From NCBI GenBank assembly GCA_008508345.1, contig QNGE01003069.1, positions 30,830-94,829 of the forward strand: a stretch of 64,000 bases of DNA, written 5' to 3'. The DNA comes from Paragonimus westermani (lineage: Eukaryota; Platyhelminthes; Trematoda; Plagiorchiida; Troglotrematidae). Numbering within the stretch: the first letter of the stretch is position 1; the number at the start of each line of letters is the position of its first letter. A program made the position numbers and the translations under genes. This document shows positions 36,555-46,690 of this stretch, one piece after another. The notes under the pieces were generated by a model. It worked only from the letters and a program-made list of their open reading frames with translations, did not search any database and was not told where the DNA came from.

Positions 36555-36605
36555 TTCGCTTGAAGAAAATGACCGAAAACGGCTGTTTGCAACCTTGACT
36601 TCTTA
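36555..36605 (+). repeat. PLE inverted end (5' side)
   Basis: Plus-strand reading GAAGAAAATGACCGAAAACG followed by GCTGTTTGCAACC. It is the reverse complement of 34593-34644, exact over the outer 23 bp and about 15 of 18 over the next block. It stands upstream of the RT in the element's own orientation, so the element has an inverted-repeat configuration. Confidence 0.6.
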
Positions 36606-36606
36606 T

Positions 36607-39600
36607 AAATTGAACGTTATTAAAAAGGTGATGGTGATTGATAACGCCTAGCATTTTTTTACTAAACTCCCATTAACTGATTAATCAAAAGTCGACCATC
36701 TTGTCTTGTTCAGCGGAAAAATACGGAGAGAAGGGAGCCGAGTCTTGGTTAACGCATTTTGCAGAAATACCGGTCCTATTACCCGGTTAATACTGATTGA
36801 AGAAACGCAATTTTACTGTAGAACTTCTCTTGGTGATTAACAAAGTGTTTCATTCCAGAGATCAGCATCTTTAAAAATGGTTTTACTTCCTTCAAATGCA
36901 CTGGAAAATTGATCACTTTTCAAATGTAATTCCCATGGTCTTAATGAGGCATACTCCAGCTGTCCTACATTACAATTAGCAGTTAATGATATGCATCAGT
37001 GTAAATTATCAAACCAATCACTTCCAGGGGGTTATACCCATCGAGTAATGAACGAACGAGAACTTCGCAAACTATCATTTCAATGGTTATATTTTCATCA
37101 CTCCAACGGATGAATGGCCTAGTTCTTCGCTTAGGTGTACCACACTAAAACTAGCAGATTCAAATTATAAAAGTCCGCCTGTATGTTGGCTGTCCCTAGG
37201 TTTGCTGGAGTCTCTATCAACTTTTCCGCCATCATTTTAACACAAGATATCGTCTTAAGTGAAGATATTTTGTGGTTCAGTAAATTACTGAATGGTTTAC
37301 TCATCTTAAAGCCCTCGTCTACTTGAAGTCCATTGAGAGTTCATCAAATATATCCACGTCTGTTTTGCACATACAGACTGCTGGTTGTCTCAAGTTCATT
37401 CCTTAGTGAATGTGCCGAATGTTATTTACTGAATGTAGTTTTGTAAACTCTGCCTACTTGTGAGACCTCACTTTAATGCATTGTTTTTTGCTGGCAGCAT
37501 TTTGTTGTTGGGTTCGCTTTTGTTTAGCTCACCTCTTAACCAGCCCCACTGCACAAGTACAAAACTGTATTTTGAACATATCACATTTATTTGCAGCGTG
37601 TTTTCTTGTGTGTTACAACAGTTTTCAAAGGCAAGATACAGTGATTCTTCCGAACCAACAGCTCGGAATTACCCTGGAACTGAGCCAATTAGTTAGAGGC
37701 AGACTTCACGGATACGTACCAATCCTTTATGAGTAGTCCAACGTCACCAGAGAATTTTTGGTAAAGTGTACCTCCAAAATAGCTATTTTCACCAAATTGC
37801 ATTGGAAATCATAGAGCTTTGGTGACTTGCCATTAATTTCCATTGATTTAGACAAACTTAAAATGAAATCAAAATAACAAACGTTCCAGGAAAAGTCATC
37901 ATCAGGTACTTGAAAATCAAAGAACGAGCTGAGACGCATTGAGTAAAACATGAAACTAACAGTTAGAGTTGGAGGAAAGAAAAATATTTGGGTGGAGTCT
38001 GCCAGCTAACTCGACTTTTCAGATGGTTTATCGTCGTGGTATCCGTGCGTTTAGAATAGTTACTGACGGAAAATCGATTGTGAGATAAAGGTTTTTCTGG
38101 GCTCACGTTGAACTATTAGTGGAGCCTAGAAAAACTTGTCGAACGTGGTGGTCCCAACTGTTGCCGCGTTTCTGGTGCTACAATATCTGGGCGATCGGTA
38201 GACAACTCACAAAGACCTAGTGGGATTCACGTTATGACTTTTGTGTTTCCTAGGTTTCATAAAAGCTTCAGTTACTGGTATTCCGACTTCAATCCTGAGA
38301 TGTGTTGGGTAGCGCTCCCTTATTCTTTTATCAAACTGTCGCGGCTTGAGTTCGATACACTATAGTTCACATCAGCACAAAGAAACGAACTGCCATAGCG
38401 TGTTCGTTTATCGACTTCACGTCTCTTTCATGCACGTACGCGTGAACCAAAATAGCACGACTGTGGCCTGAACGGTTTTCTGCTGTAAGGTTTACTAGTG
38501 ATTATCTTCAAACGGTAGATTTACTAACGTAGGCTATTTCTACATTCGCAAAGTTGGAAGACGTGGTGATCGTTATACGATGTTTTTGGCAGCAAACTTT
38601 CCTGGGTAGCTATATTGCCTGAGGACATTAACGATCTGAACAAGCTTTTTTTCAACAAAGTACTTCAACCAAATGTGATTTGTTCTATTTGTGTAGTGTT
38701 GAGTATCTTCCACATTTCTCCGTGTTGAATATTATTCTGTCCAATTGGGCCTTCTGCAGACAGATTATGCTTACGACAGAGCTGATAGTCTCAGTACTGT
38801 TACACGAAGAAAGCGAGGTACCTGTTCATTTTCACCTCTAGAGTGAACTTTATAAAAAGGGAGTATTATCAATTATTCAGACATAACAGCATCTGTGGAT
38901 GAATGTCTGTACAATATGTTTGTCCGCTTGCCCTCATTCTTACGGACTAAGTGGGCAGTTCGAGTAACTAGTCTCGGTATGATAGCTTACTGAAGCATCT
39001 CTTTAATTAAAACGTTTTCGTTCCCTAAGGCCAGTGCTTTGTTGTAAATCTTCATCCTCCCTTCGGTCGTTCTCCCTCAAGGGATTTCATGTTGTGAGTA
39101 ACTGAGAGTGGGTAAACTTTTTCATCAACAATATATCAACAGTTCTAGACACCAGAACGGTTTTAACAAGGATGCAGATAAGTATGTTCATAATGAACAT
39201 TCCCATTTTATCCGCTTATTATCTTACAAGTCAGCACACTGTTTACTGTGACCGGCTATTTGCTCCATCGATTTTTCGTTTCAATCCACACCAGGTGGAC
39301 TTGGCTAGTTCAACATAGCATGAACTGAAGTGTTATAGTTTATCCGGAGACGACCAGAATGTGAGTCATGAAATCTTTAGTAGACACCCATGATTTATCA
39401 AAATATAAACAACCCTTAGTGTGTGAGTAACGATGAAGAGGTAGATTTTATCCTTCCGCTGTCCAGAGTGAGTGAATCAGGATAATGTCAATAATAGACC
39501 ACGTCTTGGGGTTTAATCAATGATTGACTTTATTGCAGCCATTAAGAGCTGTGCGTATTCTTGGACACAGTTGAACATAAGGCTACGGCAAGTTTGCTAA

Positions 39601-41030
39601 AGTGTTCCGTGCATTTTGATTGTTAGTTCATGCATGTCTCTGAAGCAAATGTTCTCTTTCCATTGGTAGACGTTTTAAACTTACCAGAACTGAGTTCGAG
39701 CTCTTTCAGTCTCACAACAATGTCAGTGACTTCAGACTGCCTGAACAACGTTAGAAAACACGGTAGACAACGTTATGATTTCAAGAGTCGAGGTATCCCA
39801 AGTGAGGCTAAAGATGTCACCGACTTCGATAAAGTGAGATCAGAACAGAGTATATTTGCCTTGCAATGTGTTCTATTCTCAACTAAACGGTCCTTCCGAT
39901 TAGAGGCTTGGGTAAGAATTTATCTGTTAAACTTTGGGTAAGAATTTAAAAAACCTAACATGTTGTCTACTGAGCTATGAGGTAGGGAGAGTGCTAAGTT
40001 AGAATTTCCCGAATTAGTCATAAAGACGAATATAATTACTTAAACGGCCCTCTTTATTCCGGCCTGTTTTATTAGAAATCAAACTTCTTAAGATACTTGC
40101 TTTCGCTCGGTCATACCAAACGATATAACCTGGATATGCATCAATCTTATATATGTATATGTATATAGCCTAACAGGTTTAGTGATATAGAATAGTTCGA
40201 CCTGTCTTCGAAGTCTTAATCGTCGGGTCATCGATTGCAGTTAACAGGAGAGTCACTGCTTCTCCTTTTGAGACGATCGGGCAGTCAGAGCATTACTCAC
40301 AGACGAAAGTGGTTGGGCGTTCACACGTACCATATTATATTTCCAGGACTTTCACCAAGCCATTTAGACGTTATCGGGCAAGCATTTCAGTAATTTTATA
40401 TCTGAAAATCAACCGATGGCTCGGGATGTGTTTTGTTATTCGCACTATCGATACTAATAAATATCAGTTTCGTTAGCTCAACCATCTCAACTACCATGAC
40501 CACAATCAACCTCCTCATCCGTCTTTCAACATCAGCATCGAACTACCAGTTGGGTACTGCAGTGGAGCAATAAATATTAAGTTCCGTGTTTTTGGTACAG
40601 AGGAGAGGAAGAAGCAGCAATTAACGCATGATGATCCTATATATAGACTTGACCTTATACGAAATGTTGTTTACATTGTGAATGTAAATAGTACACTTGC
40701 AAACGTAATACACCATCTAAAAACGTTACGCAGGTAAAATATAAAGTCAACGCCAAGAAGGATTTAACGAATTACTGAAGGTGTAGACAAAAACAGTGTT
40801 TGTCTTTATGTCGAAGTACAAACTGCTGCAGGTTCTGAACTTCCTCCTGGTACCAGTTTGTTAAAACGTTGTGAGGAGATTCACCAGTGTACGTCAGCCG
40901 CTTTTGATGAACCTCACTAAAATTGACTTTTCTTACCTAATGAAGTGAATTACCAGAAGAAGTAACCCGGACGGACAAGACCCCCAATGTTGATTTGTTG
41001 AAGTTTGTTATTATTAAATATACACGTGAT
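36607..41030. other. no gene recognised
   Basis: No supportable gene, RNA or repeat. The frame at 39630-39941 (103 codons) is Ser/Leu-rich with no motif and no splice context. Confidence 0.5.
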
Positions 41031-41320
41031 ATTGGACTTTGGTAGGGCTGCATTTGCTTGATTATAGGCTGTTGTCCTACTGAACTCTGGCTGTCGAGTT
41101 TCAACTTTTAACAGAATTCAAATTCTTGCTCACATTTTACAGTCTCACATGTTTGCAGTTTCTTATTTTCTACATCCACGCTGCTTACATGAGACTGTGA
41201 ATTTTGAACAAACAACCGGATAGACAGTTTTCTTTGTCTCATATAACAGGTGTTAGTCTACTCATTTTCTGTTCGTGTGTAACGTACATATCACTTCCGT
41301 CCTCAATTGCAACCTTATGT
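41031..41320. repeat. 290-bp unit, copy 1, ends at N
   Basis: Same 290 bp as 41322-41611 without gaps. I count 10 substitutions (about 3.4%), all in the first two thirds; the last ~90 bp are identical. It ends directly at the single N. Confidence 0.9.
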
Positions 41321-41321
41321 N
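41321..41321. other. single N: assembly join
   Basis: The only ambiguous base in the window, placed exactly between the two 290-bp copies. This is the expected look of two contig ends placed next to each other without merging their overlap. Confidence 0.8.
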
Positions 41322-41611
41322 ATTGGACTTTGGTAGAGCTGCATTTGCTTGATTATAAGCTGTTGTCCTACTGAACTCTGGCTGTCTAGTTTCAACTTTT
41401 AACAGGATTCAAATTCTTGCTCACATTTTAAAGTCTCACATGTTTGCAGTTTCGTATTTTCTACATCCACGCCGCTTACGTGAGACTGTGAATTTTGAAC
41501 AAATAACCGGAAAGACAGTTTTCTTTGTCTCATATAACAGGTGTTAGTCTACTCATTTTCTGTTCGTGTGTAACGTACATATCACTTCCGTCCTCAATTG
41601 CAACCTTATGT
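41322..41611. repeat. 290-bp unit, copy 2, starts after N
   Basis: Second copy of 41031-41320; after it the sequence continues TAATTATT and is unique. If the frame at 41676-41942 is an exon of a minus-strand gene, this unit would lie in its 3' untranslated region. Confidence 0.9.
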
Positions 41612-41675
41612 TAATTATTATTTTGTCACATTAACCATGTTTTTCCACTGGTTACAAGAAAGCGTATTTTCGGAC

Positions 41676-41942
41676 AGTTCATTGTGTCTCAACAGCCTCT
41701 AGAGCCATCTCTTCCTTCTCACTGGTCTCTGTCAAGCGTCTCTCGGTATTGGACCCAATTGATGTAACTGATGAATTGTCTTTTTTACCCTCTTCGACTT
41801 TTGCACGTTTTTGGACTACGTTTGTTACACTTTCGGTGTTTATTTCATGCCACGCATTATCAAGTCTACTTGTGCTAAACAATTCAGGGTGCTGAGAAGA
41901 AGCACAATTATGTTTTCTTATATCCACCTGTTCCGTATTGTC
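41676..41942 (-). CDS. candidate terminal exon, hydrophilic C-terminus
   Basis: An 88-codon minus-strand frame from a stop at about 41943 to TGA at about 41676. The protein is rich in Glu, Lys, Ser, Thr and Asn with few hydrophobic residues (for example VVQKRAKVEEGKKDNSSVTS and TERRLTETSEKEEMALEAVE), like a disordered tail. This differs strongly from the Cys/Leu/Phe/Ser-rich chance frames elsewhere. A possible acceptor AG lies just upstream (GTAAGTAG, about 41943-41950). The frame's first ATG-like start is absent; it would have to be entered by splicing. I do not recognise the protein. Confidence 0.4.
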
Positions 41943-43589
41943 CTACTTACTACCATACTAACTCATTCCCTCCACCTCTGAATTCAATCATTCATATTCG
42001 AAAGAACTAATTTAATATAATCATATATGCAGCTAAATTTCAACATTCCCTCTGTCAACGTTATTCTACCGAATATGCGATTCCGGCTGATCTCGAGATC
42101 ACACCCGATCAACGTTTAATTCGACAAACCAGAAGTGATTGTGAAGTAAACTTAATGGAGCACAGGCGGCGTTAAGAAACGGGTAAAAGGAAGCAGTTAG
42201 ACAAATGTGATGGCAGAGCGGCAATCTTGGTGTAAACCTTGAGTGGCCAAGCGCTTAACAACCCTAATTAGTGCTTACCACTTTACCCGGTTTAATCTTA
42301 TTGGCTATTGTTGTATAACATGCAGTTTCGTTGTGATTAGTATACTACTCACAAGTAGTGTATTACCCACAGACGACATTCAACAACAAAAGGACATGCC
42401 CCGAACACGACGGACAAGAAGAGACTATCGGAACAGTGTATACGTGCTGTATTAGAACGTTTATCAAGGCGAATGACAACGTACTGTCACTCAATGTATA
42501 TCAGTGCATGTGTGTCGTGCAAATGAGTGCACGCTTTGTGGTTTAGTTTTTGACATGACCTGTACGGAAGTTTGCGTGATAAGCCAACTCGCTAGCCAAA
42601 CGTCGTTTGCGGACACAGCATTATGATAGATCCTGAGAATGAAAAAGAAGCCAGCGCTCCTTCGTCAGCAACTACCAGTAAACAGGAATGAAGAGTGGGA
42701 CATTTCTTTACACGAATTAGTCAGACGAGTAAAGCTAACACTGGGTTGCGGATGCATGATTTTATGAACATTAGTGAGGATGATTTAGAATAGGATGTAA
42801 GTATTTATTCTCGTACTGTATTTAACTTTATCCAGCGCGAGCGTGAGGTTCCGCGCACAACGAGGTATCAACCAGCACTGTAGATATCTCACTGAACGCA
42901 ACTGAGAGAAAATCAGATGTATATAATCGTTGGGTCTGGCTGCTCTCAGAAGAAATTGGCTTTTCTCTTCAGACTTGTCAATGAAATAACTCTACTATCT
43001 CCAACTAGAAGTGAACGTCATTGCCAGTCTTCATCAAATTTCTGAAGTAGTTCATTTGAGAGTATCGGAGTGCAATTCTATGTATTGAATTTTAAGAAGT
43101 GCTTAGCTCCTACTGCCAAACATACTGCCGGATTTCGAGTTCCAAACCACAGAACACAGTAAGTGATTTGTCCGCCTGATTCAAACTGCGGTAACCCAGC
43201 TCAGGTATAAAACGAACTGTTAGCGATGATCCGTGGTCACCGCAGCATAAGCAAGACCACTCATAGTTATACACGCCCCCAAGCATTTACATGAACCTGG
43301 CGGGCAATCAGTCGGCAAACTGGTCTTGTCGCAGTTAGACTCTTCATGACTAGCAAAGAAAACTACAAAACACCATTTGCACAGCTATTCAGGCAGTGTA
43401 GTGTTATCCGAATGATCTTTCCAGAAACTACAGAGTTGTCTACAAGACAACTTGAGGCCTCGTGAATAACTCCAACGGGTTTTGGTCGAAGTTATCAAGT
43501 GCTCGGTGGTACATTGACGAGCAACCACCTCACCTGATTATGGATCCAAAGTGGTCCGTAACCGACCCAGTAACTTCTGAAGTGATATC
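41943..43589. other. no gene recognised; possible R2 5' relics
   Basis: Around 42390-42430 a plus frame reads RTRRTRRDYRNSVY, which loosely resembles the basic linker ahead of R2-type RTs. Around 42690-42760 a frame reads EEWDISLHELVRRVKLTLG. Neither is strong enough to assign. The R2-like element may start here. Confidence 0.3.
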
Positions 43590-43639
43590 TTGCACATTGA
43601 AGTACATAAAACACCGCTATAGGTTTGCATGAGCTGTCG

Positions 43640-44311
43640 TCCAAGCATATGCAGCGTATACTTCGCAACAAGTTGTAGCTCCAACAAGTGCTTTAGATCT
43701 ATCTGGGCCAAAGATCAACACACAAAAGACTTGACTCGAAGTCACTTACGTCGATTAAAAGCACAACATGACAGCTATTGCTAAGAAATCTGTTCACTTC
43801 TCAGCAGACAATATTCATTCAGTGAGTTCCTCAGAAACGGTAACCTACTTAGGTGTCCCGTTAGACTTGAAGGGTCAATTATTTACCCGCTATCGATCAC
43901 AACTCCTTATGATAACGGGCGAAATTGCCGAAACGTCCCTGAAGACTTGTCGGAACGTAAACCTTCTTAACATTATCTGATTTCCAAGATGAACGAGTTG
44001 TTAAGCTTAAGCCCAGTTTACCACAAGACAAAGCGATGGAGTGTACAATTCGTCAGTTCGTCTGGCAGCATCTCCGCCACCAAAAAGTCATACCAATTAG
44101 TTCCTCCCACTCACCAGTTCCTCTGGGTGATCTAGGCATTCCGAGTTTGTCTAAAATTGTTTCCGGTTCCCGCAACTCATTGATGGAAGAACGTTTTTCC
44201 AGTCAACGTCCAGTTCTGAGAAAAGTGGGCAAATATAATTCTTTTGGCCTCAGCATGAGAAAAACTGACTACCCCGCACGCGTTCAAGAAATGACACTGA
44301 GGAACACGTAA
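43640..44311 (+). pseudogene. R2-like RT C-terminal region (broken)
   Basis: Pieces: SGPKINTQKT (about 43708-43737) matches 'GL.IN..KT'; TVTYLGVPLDLKGQLFTRYR (about 43840-43899) is the 'YLG...D..G' motif after the palm; LMITGEIAETSLKTCRNVNL (about 43906-43965) matches the thumb '...ap.kp.qr..iL'; IRQFVWQHLRHQKVIPISSS (about 44047-44106) and HSPVPLGDLGIPSLSKIVSG (about 44110-44169) correspond to '...WL.LP......a....GGLGIPSL'. The segment between is shifted by one frame. The palm catalytic motifs upstream cannot be made out. Confidence 0.8.
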
Positions 44312-44539
44312 GAAGTATATACGGTTTGGATATACAAGCAATATAGTGCTTTGAACGGCCGTCGTCCCCGAGGAGCTTTTACCATTTTGCCATCGGACTG
44401 TCGGCTGCTTTCTCCTGGTCGTATTTTTCCCGAGGTTCTCATTTATGAAATCCACCTCCGACATGACTTCTCACGGGCTAAAATGCGGGATTCTTTAATT
44501 GACCATGGTGAACAGTGGCTCCTATATTATGGCGAATGC

Positions 44540-44830
44540 AATTTGTCAGAATGTCTGGCTCACATTCGTCGATCGTGCTGAATCACAAATCACTTGTTTT
44601 GTATCCGGCACAACCCAGTGGCCATTTGTCTAGCAAGAAGGCTTAACAGTCTTGGCTACACATTCTTAGAGGATCCATAACTACTTATGACAGCCTTGCC
44701 CACGAATTCCACCTTGATGGCAATTCGTGACGGTGAATCTGCGGCACTAAGTATCAGTATGGTGGGTGACGGCTGCGGTTAGTTTGTCAGGACTGACAAG
44801 ACTGTGAAGTAAAGGACCGCCTACCATGAC
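44540..44830 (+). pseudogene. R2-like knuckle and restriction-like endonuclease relic
   Basis: ECLAHIRRSC (about 44551-44580) then CIRHNPVAICLARRLNSLGY (about 44603-44662) match the 'tlaHil..C...h..R..RHN.v...l...L...G' segment that joins the CCHC knuckle to the nuclease. Then TFLEDP matches '..ReP', and AIRDGESAALSISMVGDG (about 44720-44773) occupies the nuclease core, where family members read approximately 'KPDLV..r...a.VLDv.iv.d'. The KPD and VLD catalytic residues are lost (NSTL and ALSI stand in their places), so no nuclease activity is expected. Confidence 0.75.
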
Positions 44831-45020
44831 GCACCCATTCAGTCGATCTCTCACAATATGAGTCTTTGCTCGGATTCACTCGCCTACACTCTTGTGAGAA
44901 AATTTTGTGAAGTCACGTATCTCTCGACTGAGACTGCCCACCCACAGTCACTGACTTTTGCCTACTGACTATTCCGAGTCCTGCCACTATCTGCTGTACG
45001 CCTATGCAAGGAACTTGCGT

Positions 45021-46513
45021 TGACTGTTGTCACTACTGTAGCAGGTGCCACTGTAAAGGACACCTCTCCGTCCGATGCACGAACCGCGAAGGCACTATCA
45101 ACCAAATGCCCTTAAGAGCCTGTGGTGTTGAACGGCTAACATTTCTCATATCTGCTCTTAGCATATCCTATGAAACAGTTTCGTCTAGTGACAAAGATGT
45201 TACCTACAATCGCTACGGTAACAATAGGGCTTGCCGGTTGATTAGTGTTTTTACTCATGCAACTATTGCAAAGTAGTCGGTCAGCACAATCTGTTGAATC
45301 CAAAGGAAAAAAGTGGAAGCCAGAAGTTTTTTATTCAAAATAAGCGTCACATGGTATGTTGACACTAGCTAACAATGTTAATTTAATGGAGGGAAAAGGC
45401 AGCAATTGGAGGCAACAGGCGTTAAAGCATATATATATGTTAAACATACACAAACTGGAGACAGCTGTCTCTCAGTAGTTGCTCAAAGGATGTGGACAGG
45501 AAGACAAAAGGAAGAGGATAATAACATGTCAATAATGTCAATATTAAGCGGCTGACTAGGGTTAATAAAAAAGGAACCTCAAAGCTTGTCTGAAGTTTTC
45601 CATTAGTAAGAAACTGTGCCATGGTTTGGCCAACTCTACTAAGCTACAAGTAATGCGATTGTAGACGTCAACTTTCTCAATGAAAAAACACTTCAGGATG
45701 CTTTTTAATCTTTCGACAACAGACTTTTCCCATGAACAACCGAGAAATAATTGTTAGTTTTGATGTTATCTTCATTTAAGTTTAGGGCAACGGACAGCAG
45801 ATTTACCTGCATTAGTGTTACAGGGCTGAGTTCATAAACTTAATGAGTCGAGTTGCTTTCCAAATTGCAGTTGTGTCCAGTGAAGAGGACTGTACAAGTG
45901 AATTACAAATGGAAATAGATCGGTGTATTTTGCAATGTTGTTTGCTAACCATCCACTTAAATCGTTGCACTCAGTCTACTTATTTTAAACAGACTAACAA
46001 AGAAAAGATGTGTTTCAGAGCCTCTGTACAAAACACAACGGAAACGATTGCAACCTACGTGTATCAGTAGAATATTTGAAGCAGTTGATTCACTGCATAG
46101 ATTTGAATGTAACTATGGAAACGGGAACACACAAAGAAGTGCGCGGATCTTTTTACTGATTCATCATTCTCACGACTACTGATTATATCTGCATATTCTG
46201 AAACTGAGAACACTTTGCCTTCTCCAGTTCACAGGTACCTTTCAACTTAGTTTAACAGAAGTTCAACCGTTCTGCCGTCTGACTGACCGCCTGGTAAGTT
46301 TGCAGTTTATAGCAGTGGACAAAGTTTTCACAGCTAAGAAGAACTAGTATTCAAAGTTGGCAATCATTCGCTTCGATTAACAAAACGCCTTATCAAATCA
46401 TTAGACCAGTCTACATGGCCGCTAAAATCGTGATCCTCAACCAAACTTGAAAACTACCGTTATCTTTAAGATAGAGAGGATAACCCATTACACTTAACTC
46501 GTAATGTATTTGC
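45021..46513. other. no gene recognised
   Basis: No supportable gene. GAAACGATTGCAACCTA at about 46031-46047 resembles the conserved end of the PLE hammerhead region, and a PLE nuclease fragment follows at 46514, but no CTGATGA core precedes it. Confidence 0.4.
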
Positions 46514-46690
46514 CATTCCTTTTGTAATTGCAGTGAAGGTTGCACCGGCAGAATCAATAGGCATTTGATCTTTAGAATGAAAGAACATCTGACAAAATGG
46601 ATTCAGATTCTAGCTGCTCAATATAGTCGTTACATCCCGGGATCACGCAATCTACAGACTTCTATAGCCAGACACACATTAGCTGTAAGT
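46514..46690 (+). mobile_element. Penelope-like element fragment (GIY-YIG nuclease)
   Basis: A plus frame reads CNCSEGCTGRINRHLIFRMK then EHLTKWIQILAAQYSRY and SIARHTLAV. It matches the same part of the PLE at the right end of the window (FVCNCGKRYSGRTDRCLKFR, then HLPK, and SFIARHM), and the 'YIGRT.R.L..RMKEHLPKW' signature of PLE GIY-YIG nucleases. The catalytic Tyr and Gly of 'YIG' are changed to CTG. Only the central part of the domain is present, about 60 codons. Confidence 0.72.

Larger units (their letters stand above)
34590..36606 (-). mobile_element. Penelope-like element with inverted ends, degenerate
   Basis: A minus-strand PLE about 2 kb long. Reverse transcriptase pieces run from about 36465 down to 35640 and the GIY-YIG nuclease from about 35190 to 35100, followed by the C-terminal tail and a GT-rich 3' region (about 34740-34830). 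The outer edges, 34593-34615 and 36583-36605, are exact 23-bp reverse complements, and the similarity continues inwards for about 25-30 bp more. The arms hold decayed hammerhead-like cores. Known of the family: PLEs often carry terminal repeats in direct or inverted orientation that include hammerhead motifs. Multiple stops make this copy inactive. A target duplication was not found. Confidence 0.85.
43590..45020 (+). mobile_element. R2-like LINE, 3' half, degenerate
   Basis: The plus strand carries, in order, the end of an R2-type reverse transcriptase (43640-44180), a knuckle-like Cys/His region with RHN (44540-44620), and a restriction-like endonuclease relic (44620-44830), then a decayed C-terminus to about 45020. 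That order is diagnostic of the R2/NeSL group, which uses a C-terminal PD-(D/E)XK nuclease instead of an apurinic nuclease. Canonical R2 sits in 28S rDNA; no rDNA is visible around this copy, so it is dispersed or of a relative that does not use rDNA. Stops are frequent. Confidence 0.8.

Noticed and set aside
46028..46050. GAAACGATTGCAACCTA as a PLE hammerhead
   Set aside because: Only the downstream half is present; no CUGAUGA core or helix II upstream.
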